8,817 nucleotides of DNA from DATHWB01 sp046565785 (GCA_046565785.1 JBKHXZ010000077.1:1-8817), one strand, 5' to 3'; shown: positions 1-6,760, counted from the first letter of the stretch. Translations and numbers: made by a program. Notes: a model not told the origin generated them from the letters alone.

Positions 1-4
1 CGCT

Positions 5-22
5 GATAGGTCCGATAGGTCC
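5..22. repeat. Perfect 9-base tandem direct repeat
   Basis: Two exact head-to-tail copies of GATAGGTCC lie at 5-13 and 14-22, close to the window edge. More copies could lie to the left. The role is unknown: it could be a protein-binding site or part of a short repeat tract. Confidence 0.75.
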
Positions 23-44
23 TACTCCGCCCGACCCCCGATCT

Positions 45-82
45 GTTCCGTCTGGGCTGCCGGGGATCGCGCCTGACGGAAC
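45..82. repeat. 8-bp perfect inverted repeat, possible hairpin
   Basis: GTTCCGTC at 45-52 is the exact reverse complement of GACGGAAC at 75-82. Inside the loop, GGC at 55-57 can also pair with GCC at 71-73, giving a two-part stem of 8 and 3 bp. No T-run follows on either strand, so it is not a classic intrinsic terminator. It could still end transcription from the left-hand neighbour or from mpgS, or be an operator. Confidence 0.55.
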
Positions 83-102
83 GAAATACAGAACGAAATT
101 CA
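79..102. repeat. 12-base tandem repeat carrying CRGAACRAA boxes
   Basis: GAACGAAATACA (79-90) is followed directly by GAACGAAATTCA (91-102), identical at 11 of 12 positions. The first copy overlaps the right arm of the inverted repeat at 45-82. The 13-mer AATACAGAACGAA at 85-97 recurs exactly at 7433-7445, in the promoter gap of the MocR regulator. In the looser form CRGAACRAA there are two boxes here (77-85 and 89-97) and two there (7437-7445 and 7454-7462). This looks like a protein-binding site more than coding sequence. Confidence 0.55.
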
Positions 103-140
103 GCCCGCTACGCCCCGTCGCAAACGAAGCCTCCCCACCA

Positions 141-181
141 GATACCATATGCGGATTGCAATGTCGGGGTCTATGGGTATC
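141..181 (-). terminator. Weak inverted repeat behind mpgS, possible terminator
   Basis: GATACC at 141-146 pairs with GGTATC at 176-181, with a further AT/AT match past a single bulge, and a loop of more than 20 bases. It starts 13 bases beyond the mpgS stop codon. The stem is short and no T-run follows on the minus strand, so a termination role is only a guess from position. Confidence 0.2.
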
Positions 182-194
182 GCGGACTTCTCTT

Positions 195-1418
195 CTAGAG
201 AGGCTCTTCGACGAGGATGCCGGTGGGGCGACGACGGGGGACGGAGACGAACGTCGCCGCCTTGCGGAGATGATCGGCGAAGGTCTCGAGGTCGGCCCGT
301 TCCCAGGCCGGGTAGACGTGGGGCTGGGCGAGTATGTCGGGGTCGATGGCGAGGTCGTCCAGGAACTGGCGGATCTCGGACTGCACGGTCTCCGGCGTCA
401 GCGGCGATCCCAGCAAGGCTGAAAGCGACTCGAGCCGCATGTCGGCGACATGATCGTCACCCTTGTCCTCGTGGAAATGCGGGTTGCGGGTCTCCACCTG
501 GAAGATGTCGACAAGCGACCGTGCCACCTCCGGATGGGGCGACGGCAACGCGCCACCGAACTGTTCGAACAGGTCGACGAACTCGTAGGGCTCGACCGCG
601 AAGCCGCCGGCGAAACGAAGGCGCTTGGCCAGTTCCAAGCTGATCGCATGTTCTCCCGAGTTGCCGGTCCGGATCACGTCGGTACCGAATCCGTTGTAGG
701 TCGAGAGCAGCAGATTCAAGAAGCGGTTGGTGATGTGGGTGGTCCGTCCCCAGCGATTGAACACGAGTCGGCCGGCCTCGATCTTGGGCTTGGACTGCCA
801 CGAGATGCGGACCATGGCATAGGGGGTGGGGGCGAGATGCAGGCCGGCGGCGAACACCTTGACGTACTCGTGCACGGCACCGGGTACGTAGTTGTCGGCG
901 TCGATGAAACCGACGTGGGACTTCCCGGCGGCCGCCGCGATCAACATGCCGACGATCATCGCCTCGCCCTTGCCGGCACGGACCGAATCGCCTCCGATCA
1001 GATCCGGAAGGCCGGCGTGGGCCAGGGCATCGGCCAGCCCGGGATCGTCCTGATGGACGGTGACGGCGGCCCGTTCGGCGGAGTGACAGAAGCGCTCCAC
1101 CACGCCGGTCTCGATCTCGTATCGGTCGATCGGGTCCCGATCCGACGCCGAGACCAGCACGATCAGACAGTCGTGGGGGATGCCGGACAAGACGCCGTCG
1201 ATGACCTTGCGCCGCTCGTTCTTGGTGGGAACGACGACGGCCATCGAGCGTTCGACGGCGTTGACCGCCGCAGGCGGCACCAGATTCACCAGTCGGCCCT
1301 GGATCGTGGCTTCCTCCGAGTCTCCGTCCAGTCCCGAGTCGAGTTCGATCACCTGGGTGGTGTCGTGGATGCGCACCGCCCCGAAGCGTTCATGCCGGTG
1401 TGGGTACTCGATACGCAT
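195..1418 (-). CDS. mpgS: Mannosyl-3-phosphoglycerate synthase (GT55)
   Basis: The 407-residue protein is predicted to transfer mannose from GDP-mannose to 3-phosphoglycerate, the first step of the two-step route to the compatible solute mannosylglycerate. The N-terminus (RIEYPHRHERFGAVRIH, then VIELDSG) closely resembles my recollection of Thermus thermophilus MpgS, which supports the ATG at 1418. Visible features are a nucleotide-sugar binding start VVVPTKNE (61-68), SGIPHD (78-83), GKGEAM (149-154), the metal-binding DAD in FIDADNY (171-177), GNSGEHAISLELA (252-264) and a histidine-rich FQVETRNPHFHEDKGDDHV (306-324). The length is close to the roughly 390 residues of Thermus and Pyrococcus enzymes, so no phosphatase domain is fused. 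A phosphatase gene (mpgP) is expected to complete the pathway but is not adjacent. The gene is divergent from sbcD. No clear ribosome binding site precedes the start. Confidence 0.93.
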   Translation of the reverse strand: MRIEYPHRHERFGAVRIHDTTQVIELDSGLDGDSEEATIQGRLVNLVPPAAVNAVERSMAVVVPTKNERRKVIDGVLSGIPHDCLIVLVSASDRDPIDRYEIETGVVERFCHSAERAAVTVHQDDPGLADALAHAGLPDLIGGDSVRAGKGEAMIVGMLIAAAAGKSHVGFIDADNYVPGAVHEYVKVFAAGLHLAPTPYAMVRISWQSKPKIEAGRLVFNRWGRTTHITNRFLNLLLSTYNGFGTDVIRTGNSGEHAISLELAKRLRFAGGFAVEPYEFVDLFEQFGGALPSPHPEVARSLVDIFQVETRNPHFHEDKGDDHVADMRLESLSALLGSPLTPETVQSEIRQFLDDLAIDPDILAQPHVYPAWERADLETFADHLRKAATFVSVPRRRPTGILVEEPL

Positions 1419-1471
1419 CGTGCGGCGAGGCTACCCAGGATCTGTCACTACCTCCCGATACGATCGACGCC
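1419..1471. promoter_or_regulatory. Divergent promoter gap between mpgS and sbcD
   Basis: This 53-bp gap must hold the promoters of both divergent genes unless they reach into coding sequence. On the plus strand TACGAT at 1459-1464 fits the actinobacterial TAnnnT -10 box and ends 7 bases before the GTG at 1472, the spacing expected of a leaderless transcript. On the minus strand TAGCCT (1433 down to 1428) lies 9 bases before the mpgS ATG. No good -35 box and no Shine-Dalgarno sequence is seen for either gene. The boxes are short and could be chance. Confidence 0.4.
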
Positions 1472-2602
1472 GTGAAGGCGCTGCACACCTCGGACTGGCA
1501 TGTGGGCCGCACGATGCGTGGGCGGAGCCGGGCTCACGAACATCGGTCGGTCCTCTCCGACGTCGTGGACCAGGCCAGGGAGCATGCGGTCGATCTCGTG
1601 TTGGTGGCAGGCGACCTGTTCGATTCGGCGACCCCGCCACCGGAGGCAGAACAGATCGTGTACCGCACGTTGCTCGATCTGGCCGATGTGGCCCCGGTGG
1701 TTCTCGTCGCCGGCAACCACGACAACCCTCGCCGTTTCGACGCGCTCGCCCCGCTCCTGGCGATGGGAAGGGTGACGGCGGTCGCGGAGATTCGCCCACC
1801 CGGCGAAGGCGGGGTGCTCGAGTTCGGACGGATCGACACTCGGGTGATCCCCATCCCATGGACCAGCCAGCGAGCGATCGTTTCCGCGGACGATCTCATG
1901 TCGAAGGATCGTGACGACAACGCCGTCGCCTACATCGACCGTATGCGACGGGTGATCGAAGCTCTCTGCCGTGACGCCACGACGGACGCTGTCAATCTGG
2001 TGGTCGGTCATCTCATGATGCATGTCGACCCGGCATCGACTGCCGGCAGCGAACGGGTAGCGCACACCGTCTTCGAGTATTCGCTTCCGGCGCAGCTCTT
2101 CCCCGGTCACCTCAGCTACGTCGCCCTCGGTCACCTGCATCGGCCTCAGCGGATTCCCTCCGCCGCACCCGTCGTGTATTCCGGCAGCCCTCTGCAGCTC
2201 GACTTCGGGGAGGCCGGCGAGCAGAAATCGACGGTGCTGGTGACCGCCGAACCCGGTCGACCGGCATCCATCACCCAGCTTCCCCTATCCCAGCCCGCCC
2301 CACTCGTCGTGTTGTACGGGACACTCGACGACGTTCTCGCCGCTGCCGGCACCGTCGAAGGGGCTCACGTCAAGGTGGTGCTGGCGGAGTCGCCCAGGGT
2401 GGGGTTGGCCGATGAAGTGCGTCGGGCGATCCCCGGTGTCGTCGAAGTGACATTGGAGCGATCGGTGGTGGCGGAACGCCCGGTGGTCCGTTCCCGGATG
2501 GGTCGCGACCCACACGACCTGTTCGCCGAGTATCTGCAGCATGTCGGCGCCGACCCTGCACTGGTGCGACTGTTCGACGGCGTTCTCGACGAAGTCTCAT
2601 GA
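1472..2602 (+). CDS. sbcD: SbcD/Mre11-type exonuclease subunit
   Basis: This is the nuclease subunit of the SbcCD (Mre11-Rad50) complex, a manganese-dependent enzyme that trims double-strand ends and cuts hairpins and protein-blocked ends. From the GTG at 1472 it is 376 residues. The calcineurin-like phosphoesterase motifs are all present: DWH (D8, H10), GDLFD (47-51), GNHD (81-84), GH (179-180) and GHLH (220-223). A capping domain follows, and the C-terminal part ending in FDGVLDEVS should bind the base of the SbcC coiled coil. The frame is open to an ATG at 1400, but that would overlap the divergent mpgS start and put 24 unrelated residues before KALHTSDWH, where the family begins. The stop overlaps the sbcC start as ATGA, so the two are translationally coupled. 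Confidence 0.95.
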   Translation: MKALHTSDWHVGRTMRGRSRAHEHRSVLSDVVDQAREHAVDLVLVAGDLFDSATPPPEAEQIVYRTLLDLADVAPVVLVAGNHDNPRRFDALAPLLAMGRVTAVAEIRPPGEGGVLEFGRIDTRVIPIPWTSQRAIVSADDLMSKDRDDNAVAYIDRMRRVIEALCRDATTDAVNLVVGHLMMHVDPASTAGSERVAHTVFEYSLPAQLFPGHLSYVALGHLHRPQRIPSAAPVVYSGSPLQLDFGEAGEQKSTVLVTAEPGRPASITQLPLSQPAPLVVLYGTLDDVLAAAGTVEGAHVKVVLAESPRVGLADEVRRAIPGVVEVTLERSVVAERPVVRSRMGRDPHDLFAEYLQHVGADPALVRLFDGVLDEVS

Positions 2603-4962
2603 GACCCCTTCACCTGTCGCTCAGCGGATTCACCACCTTTCGCGACACGACCGAGGTCGACTTCACCGATGCCGACCTGTTCGTCCTGTCGGGGCCGACC
2701 GGCTCCGGCAAGTCGAGCATCATCGACGCGATCTGTTTCTCGCTGTACGGCGCCATTCCGCGCATGTCGGGGGTGGCGCCGGTGATCTCACTCGGCCGTA
2801 ACGAAGCCAAGCTCCGGTTGCGATTCGAGGTGGGCGGTGAGGTGTTCACCGTCAGCCGCCTGGTCGCCCGGCAGGGGGACGGGGCGACACAGAAGGATGT
2901 GCGTCTGGAGGGTGGCGGGGCGATCGTCGAAGGTGTCCGCGAGGTCAACGCCCGTATCGAACGGCTCCTCGGACTCGGGTTCGACCATTTCACCCGCACC
3001 GTGGTGCTACCCCAGGGCCGGTTCGCCGCCTTCCTGGAAGACACGCCGGCCAATCGCGAGCACCTGTTGAAACAGCTCCTCGACCTCGGGGTGTACGAGG
3101 AGATGCGGAAACGGGCTGCCGCTCACGCCACCCGCCTGGACACCGAAGTCGGAAGCCTCGACACCCAGCTCCACGACCTCTTGGTCTCCGCCGCCGACGT
3201 CTCTCGGCTGGAAGCCCAGGTCGGCCGTGTCCGGTCGTTCGTGACCCGCGTGTCCGAGGTCGTGGCCGAACTCGCACAAAGTGACACCGCTCGTCAGGAG
3301 GCATCGACCCGGTTGTCCGTGCTGGACGACGAGCTGGAACGCTTGGACCGTCTCCAGCCTCCGGCCGAGGTTCGCACCATCGCCGAGGAGCTGACCGCCT
3401 CCCGGTTGGAAGCCGACACCAGGTCCCGCGAGCTCCAGGAGACCGAACATGCCCTCGCCGAGGCCACCGAGTTACGCCTCGGGCTCGGCGAGGCGGCCGC
3501 GGTGCGAGCCGTGCTGGAAGCACATGCCCGAGTGAACGAGGCCAGACAGCGAGTCGGGGAGAGCGAAGAGGCGCGGTCACGAGCCGCCGATGCCTTGTCG
3601 ATCGCCGGGAAAGCCGAGCAGGAGGCCCGGGAGGTCTTGGCTGAAGCGGCGGGGCGGCTGGCCGACGCCGAGCGGACTCACGCCGCCCACGCCGTGCGCG
3701 AGACCCTGGCGGTGGGCGACATGTGCCCGGTGTGTGCGCAAGTCGTCGTCGAACTTCCAGACGGTGCGCCGCCCGCCGACCTGGAGACGGCTCGGGCCGC
3801 ACACCAGGCTGCCCACAACGCATGGGTCCGAGCCGAGAAGGCGAAACAGGACGCCCAAGCCCAGGTGGCGGCGGCCGAGTCGCGACTCCACGAGCGACGA
3901 GAGGCTCTGGCAGCCGCCGAAGCTGCGGTCGAGGGGGCACTGCCCCCGGACGAGCTGCGGGCGACCTTGTCCGGCATCGAGCAGGCCGAAGAGCGACTGG
4001 CAGGCCTGCGTCGGCAGCTCCAGGAGCGACGAAGAGCAGCGGAGATCGCCAACGACCACCTGACGAGGGCAGTCGCTGCCGCACAGGCCGCTTCCTCCGC
4101 ACTCGATCGGGCCCGGGACACGGTGGCGGCTCTGGATCCACCCCTTCCCGACCGCCAGGACCCCGCCGCAGACTGGGCGGTACTCGTGACCTGGCGGGAG
4201 TCCCAGCAGACGAGGCGCAAGGCCGAGCGGGAGGCGGTCCGCGCCGAACTCGCCGAACTCGACACCGGACGCAGCCAGCTCCGGACGCGTCTCGAGGACG
4301 AAGCGGCCGAGTTGGGGATCGGGGATCTGGGAGAGGATCCGAAGGTGACCGTGGCGACATGGTCGGCGCGGCTCGAGTCGGAGCTCGACCGCCTTCGATC
4401 CGATCTCGAGCGCAAGACCGCCTTGGAGGAGCGGCGTGCCACGCTCCGGGCCGACAAGGCGGGCTACGACGAGTTGGCCCGCCTGCTTCGTTCGAACAAC
4501 TTCCAGCAGTGGTTGCTGGAAGAGGCGATGGCCGGTCTGGTGGAGGTCGCCAACTCCGAGCTGGCCAAATTGGCAGGCGGTGCCTACTCGCTTGCCGTCG
4601 ATGCAGGTGACTTCGAGGTCATCGACCATCGCAATGCAGAGGCGCGGCGCTCGGTCAAGACACTGTCGGGCGGTGAAACCTTCTTGGTTTCGCTCGCCCT
4701 CGCCCTTGCGCTGGCCGAACGGGTGGTGGCGACGTCGGCGGTGGGCACGGCTCGGCTCGAGTCGATGTTCCTCGACGAGGGTTTCGGCACGCTCGACGCC
4801 GAGACCCTCGACACGGTGGCTGCTGTGGTTCAGGAGCTGGGTTCTGGTGAGCGGATGATCGGACTCGTCACCCACGTTCGGGAACTCGCCGACCAGATCC
4901 CGGTGCGCTACGAAGTCAAGAAGCTCCCGGGCGGATCGACGGTGACCAGGGTGGACGCGTGA
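2599..4962 (+). CDS. sbcC: SbcC/Rad50-type SMC-like ATPase
   Basis: This is the ATPase subunit of SbcCD, which binds DNA and opens and closes SbcD on its substrate using ATP. The 787-residue protein has Walker A GPTGSGKSS (32-40) near the N-terminus and a QGRFAAFL segment after it. A long Ala/Glu/Arg-rich coiled coil is broken near its middle by a zinc hook CPVC (C376, C379), where two complexes dimerise. The second half carries the signature LSGGE (689-693), Walker B FLDEGFGTLD with D726 and E727, and the H-loop histidine H759. It is well short of the roughly 1050 residues of E. coli SbcC, so the arms are shorter, but no motif is missing. It overlaps sbcD by ATGA and the next gene by GTGA. 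A large minus-strand open frame across its coiled-coil region is a composition shadow. Confidence 0.95.
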   Translation: MRPLHLSLSGFTTFRDTTEVDFTDADLFVLSGPTGSGKSSIIDAICFSLYGAIPRMSGVAPVISLGRNEAKLRLRFEVGGEVFTVSRLVARQGDGATQKDVRLEGGGAIVEGVREVNARIERLLGLGFDHFTRTVVLPQGRFAAFLEDTPANREHLLKQLLDLGVYEEMRKRAAAHATRLDTEVGSLDTQLHDLLVSAADVSRLEAQVGRVRSFVTRVSEVVAELAQSDTARQEASTRLSVLDDELERLDRLQPPAEVRTIAEELTASRLEADTRSRELQETEHALAEATELRLGLGEAAAVRAVLEAHARVNEARQRVGESEEARSRAADALSIAGKAEQEAREVLAEAAGRLADAERTHAAHAVRETLAVGDMCPVCAQVVVELPDGAPPADLETARAAHQAAHNAWVRAEKAKQDAQAQVAAAESRLHERREALAAAEAAVEGALPPDELRATLSGIEQAEERLAGLRRQLQERRRAAEIANDHLTRAVAAAQAASSALDRARDTVAALDPPLPDRQDPAADWAVLVTWRESQQTRRKAEREAVRAELAELDTGRSQLRTRLEDEAAELGIGDLGEDPKVTVATWSARLESELDRLRSDLERKTALEERRATLRADKAGYDELARLLRSNNFQQWLLEEAMAGLVEVANSELAKLAGGAYSLAVDAGDFEVIDHRNAEARRSVKTLSGGETFLVSLALALALAERVVATSAVGTARLESMFLDEGFGTLDAETLDTVAAVVQELGSGERMIGLVTHVRELADQIPVRYEVKKLPGGSTVTRVDA
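4948..4955 (+). promoter_or_regulatory. Shine-Dalgarno-like site before the nurA-like gene
   Basis: AGGGTGGA ends 3 bases before the GTG at 4959, with its AGG about 8 bases upstream. It lies inside the last codons of sbcC and supports the overlapping GTG as the real start. Re-initiation by ribosomes leaving sbcC is also likely. Confidence 0.4.
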
Positions 4963-5864
4963 GGTTCTCCGTCGAGTCCTGGGCACCTGAATACGGTTCG
5001 CCGATCGAGCCGGAACTCGCCGAGACCGACACGACGGTCGATCCGTCGGTCGAGTTGCCGGCCGACCAGTGGCGTCCGTTGACCGTCGACGCGCCGCGCG
5101 TGCCGACGGTGGTCTTCATCGATGGCGTCCGTCGGATCGACGCCAACGTCTGGATCGATCAGGGGGAAGGCCCCCCGGTGTACGGGGTCTGTGCCACGTA
5201 TGCCGCCGGGGCGGTGGTGTGCAACGGCGACGCCCGGATCGTCGATACGGTCGTGGAACGAGGGTTGTTCACGTCCGCCCGTCAGGCCGAACCCATCGTC
5301 ACCCGGCATGGCCGCTATGGAGTGGTTCCCACCGTCGGCTCGGCCCCGGAGGAGCTGTGGATCGCCATCCAGAAGCGGATGGGGATACTCGAAGGGAACG
5401 TTTCTGGTGCCCTCGACCGGGAGGGACTCGTCGTGGTGGACGGGCCGCTTTCGCACCACACCCAGGTCGACGGTGCGGTCGGCTACGTCAAGACCCAGCA
5501 CGTCCATCACCTGCCCGACGATCTGCGATGGATCCTCCGCGAGATCCCGGTCGGGCGCCGAACGCCCCTGTTTCAGATCGGGGGCAACCGTCAGGTGTTC
5601 TCGTGGTACCTACGGTTGGCGACAGGCGAGAGTCCTCTCTCCGGTGTGGTCCGCTGCGAGGTCGCGTCGGTCGGTACCGTTTCGGCGGCGATTTCGGTTG
5701 CCGACGGTGTCACGGCCACCCTTCCTCGCTTCGCTTCCCGCGAGCACAAGGACCCTCGGGCCCCCCAGAACCTGTATCCGATCGGGGGCCTGGAACGTGC
5801 GCTCCGCAGACGGCTGGGCGATCCCTTGCTCCTGTACCGGGCGTTGCGCGTGGCGTCGCGCTGA
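4959..5864 (+). CDS. NurA-domain nuclease-like protein, third gene of the sbcDC operon
   Basis: The 301-residue protein looks like a member of the NurA family. In archaea, NurA is a manganese-dependent 5'-3' exo/endonuclease that works with the HerA helicase in double-strand break resection next to Mre11-Rad50. Supporting features are FIDGVRRIDA (53-62, D55 as first metal ligand), an acidic helix start EELWIAIQKRM (131-141), VVDGPL (159-164, D161), GYVKTQ (175-180), a FSWYLRL strand (214-220) and a C-terminal HKDPRAPQNLYPIGGLE (263-279, D265). The first 45 residues are acidic and Pro-rich and resemble nothing I know. The histidine that follows the YP motif in archaeal NurA seems absent (YPIGGLE), so activity is not assured. 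The GTG start overlaps the sbcC stop, so the gene is made with SbcCD. No HerA gene is in the window. NurA-like is fairly sure; the precise activity is inferred. Confidence 0.75.
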   Translation: MRFSVESWAPEYGSPIEPELAETDTTVDPSVELPADQWRPLTVDAPRVPTVVFIDGVRRIDANVWIDQGEGPPVYGVCATYAAGAVVCNGDARIVDTVVERGLFTSARQAEPIVTRHGRYGVVPTVGSAPEELWIAIQKRMGILEGNVSGALDREGLVVVDGPLSHHTQVDGAVGYVKTQHVHHLPDDLRWILREIPVGRRTPLFQIGGNRQVFSWYLRLATGESPLSGVVRCEVASVGTVSAAISVADGVTATLPRFASREHKDPRAPQNLYPIGGLERALRRRLGDPLLLYRALRVASR

Positions 5865-5866
5865 GG

Positions 5867-6760
5867 TCAGGCTTCCCGTCGGGAGGCGAGGAAGGCGCCG
5901 CCGATCACGAGTGCCGCGCCCACGAGGGCGGCGGCGGTGACGCGATCGTCCCGGAAGGTAACGCCGAGACCGAGGGAGATCACCGGGATCAGGTAGGTGA
6001 TGAACGATGCTCGCGGTCCTCCGACTCGGCCGACCAGGGTCGCCATGAGGACGAATGCCAGGCCGGTGCCGGCCACCGCCAACACGACGTTGGCTGCGGC
6101 CGCCGCCCACCCGAAGGTCGATTGCCCCAGACCGTACAGGCCGAACGGTGTCGTCCACACGGTGGCCAGGGCGAGCATGCGACCCATGACCGGCACCGAT
6201 CCGTACTTCTGCTGGATCGGTCCGGCGATGTTGGTGGCCAGCCCGTAACAGAGCGTTGCGAACAGCACCATCGCCACACCGACGAATGCGCTGTCACCCG
6301 CCGATCCCGAAGACAGGCTCACGGCGGCGATCCCGATGAAGCCGATGGCGAGTCCGAGGCGCTGCGGCCCGCGACTGGGGCGTCCGAAGAACAGGCCGCC
6401 GATGATGGCCGTGAAGATGGGGACTGCCCCGTTCAGCATCCCCGTGACCGATGAGTTGATGTACTGCTGAGCGAGCGGGAAGAGCGTGAACGGGACACCG
6501 ACCCAGACCACGGACAAGAGGAAGACGCGTCGGGCATCAGACGGCTCGAACCGGACGCGGGCGGCCGGTAGCGCGATCAGCGAGAGGGCGCCGAGGCCCA
6601 CACGGATCCAGGTGATGAGCCCCGGGTGGAAGTCGTCGAGGGCGATGTCGATGAACAGGAACGACGCACCCCAGATGAACGAGACCGCCAGGAACAGACC
6701 CCAGTCGGCCTTCTCGAACGGCTCGCGATCGCTGCGGACCGCAGTGGCGGGAAGGCTCAT
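5867..6760 (-). CDS. EamA-family (DMT superfamily) transporter
   Basis: This 297-residue inner-membrane protein belongs to the drug/metabolite transporter superfamily, whose members typically export or import small metabolites. It has two tandem EamA repeats and about ten hydrophobic segments. The first helix carries the typical FIWGASFLFID (28-38). The first repeat ends in NSSVTGMLNGAVPIFTAIIG (102-121), and the second ends in the segment from GGPRASFITYLIPVISLGLG (247-266) to VIGGAFLASR (285-294). The N-terminus is a short cytosolic tail with no signal peptide. Its ATG overlaps the stop of the flavoprotein gene (ATGA), so the two are co-translated and both probably answer to the divergent MocR regulator. 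The substrate cannot be read from the sequence. A vitamin B6 compound or an amino acid derivative is an inference from the neighbours. It is convergent with the nurA-like gene at a distance of 2 bp. Confidence 0.9.
   Translation of the reverse strand: MSLPATAVRSDREPFEKADWGLFLAVSFIWGASFLFIDIALDDFHPGLITWIRVGLGALSLIALPAARVRFEPSDARRVFLLSVVWVGVPFTLFPLAQQYINSSVTGMLNGAVPIFTAIIGGLFFGRPSRGPQRLGLAIGFIGIAAVSLSSGSAGDSAFVGVAMVLFATLCYGLATNIAGPIQQKYGSVPVMGRMLALATVWTTPFGLYGLGQSTFGWAAAAANVVLAVAGTGLAFVLMATLVGRVGGPRASFITYLIPVISLGLGVTFRDDRVTAAALVGAALVIGGAFLASRREA
5871..5887 (+). terminator. Candidate stem-loop ending the sbcD-sbcC-nurA operon
   Basis: GCTTCCC (5871-5877) and GGGAGGC (5881-5887) form a 7-bp stem with a 3-base loop, 7 bases past the nurA-like stop. 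On the plus-strand RNA the third pair is a U-G wobble. On the minus strand the same position is an A-C mismatch, so the stem favours the plus-strand transcript. It lies inside the last codons of the convergent transporter gene, as it must, since the two genes are only 2 bp apart. No U-run follows, so termination would be of the T-less type. Confidence 0.35.

Larger units (their letters stand above)
1..194. other. Noncoding left edge, downstream of mpgS
   Basis: No convincing gene is seen here. A minus-strand frame opens at the ATG at 148 and stays open to the edge for 49 codons, but only a little over half of its codons end in G or C. That is much lower than in the neighbouring genes, and its product (starting MVSGGEASF) matches no family I know. 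What the stretch does hold is repeats: a 9-base tandem repeat, an 8-bp inverted repeat and a 12-base tandem repeat, listed separately. It is probably the 3' flank of mpgS together with the flank of a gene beyond the edge. Confidence 0.6.

Noticed and set aside
142..147. ATACCA, identical to the GabR half-site of Bacillus.
   Set aside because: It is a single 6-mer with no second copy at the right spacing and is far from the MocR gene; chance is enough.
1..148. Minus-strand open frame from an ATG at 148 to the left edge (49 codons).
   Set aside because: It has far less G/C at third codon positions than the real genes, no recognisable family and no ribosome binding site, and it covers the repeats. 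It cannot be excluded fully because it runs off the window.
1400..1471. Upstream ATG at 1400 as the start of SbcD.
   Set aside because: It would overlap the mpgS start and add 24 residues before the conserved family N-terminus; the GTG at 1472 fits better.
450..1475. Plus-strand open frame of 341 codons opposite mpgS.
   Set aside because: It is the antisense shadow of a strongly identified gene in GC-rich DNA; its product has low-complexity composition and no family features.
2990..4986. Two long minus-strand open frames (456 and 469 codons) opposite sbcC.
   Set aside because: They are Arg/Pro- or Gly/Leu-rich shadows of the SbcC coiled coil. SbcC has all its motifs in the plus frame, so these are not genes.
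5162..5175. GGGGG-AAGG-CCCCC hairpin inside the nurA-like gene.
   Set aside because: It is explained by Gly-Glu-Gly-Pro-Pro codons in GC-rich DNA. The frame continues intact through it, and there is no sign of frameshifting.
5069..6454. Plus-strand 461-codon open frame across the nurA-like and EamA genes.
   Set aside because: Its product is Arg/Gly/Pro-rich without domain features, and it crosses two well-supported genes on different strands.
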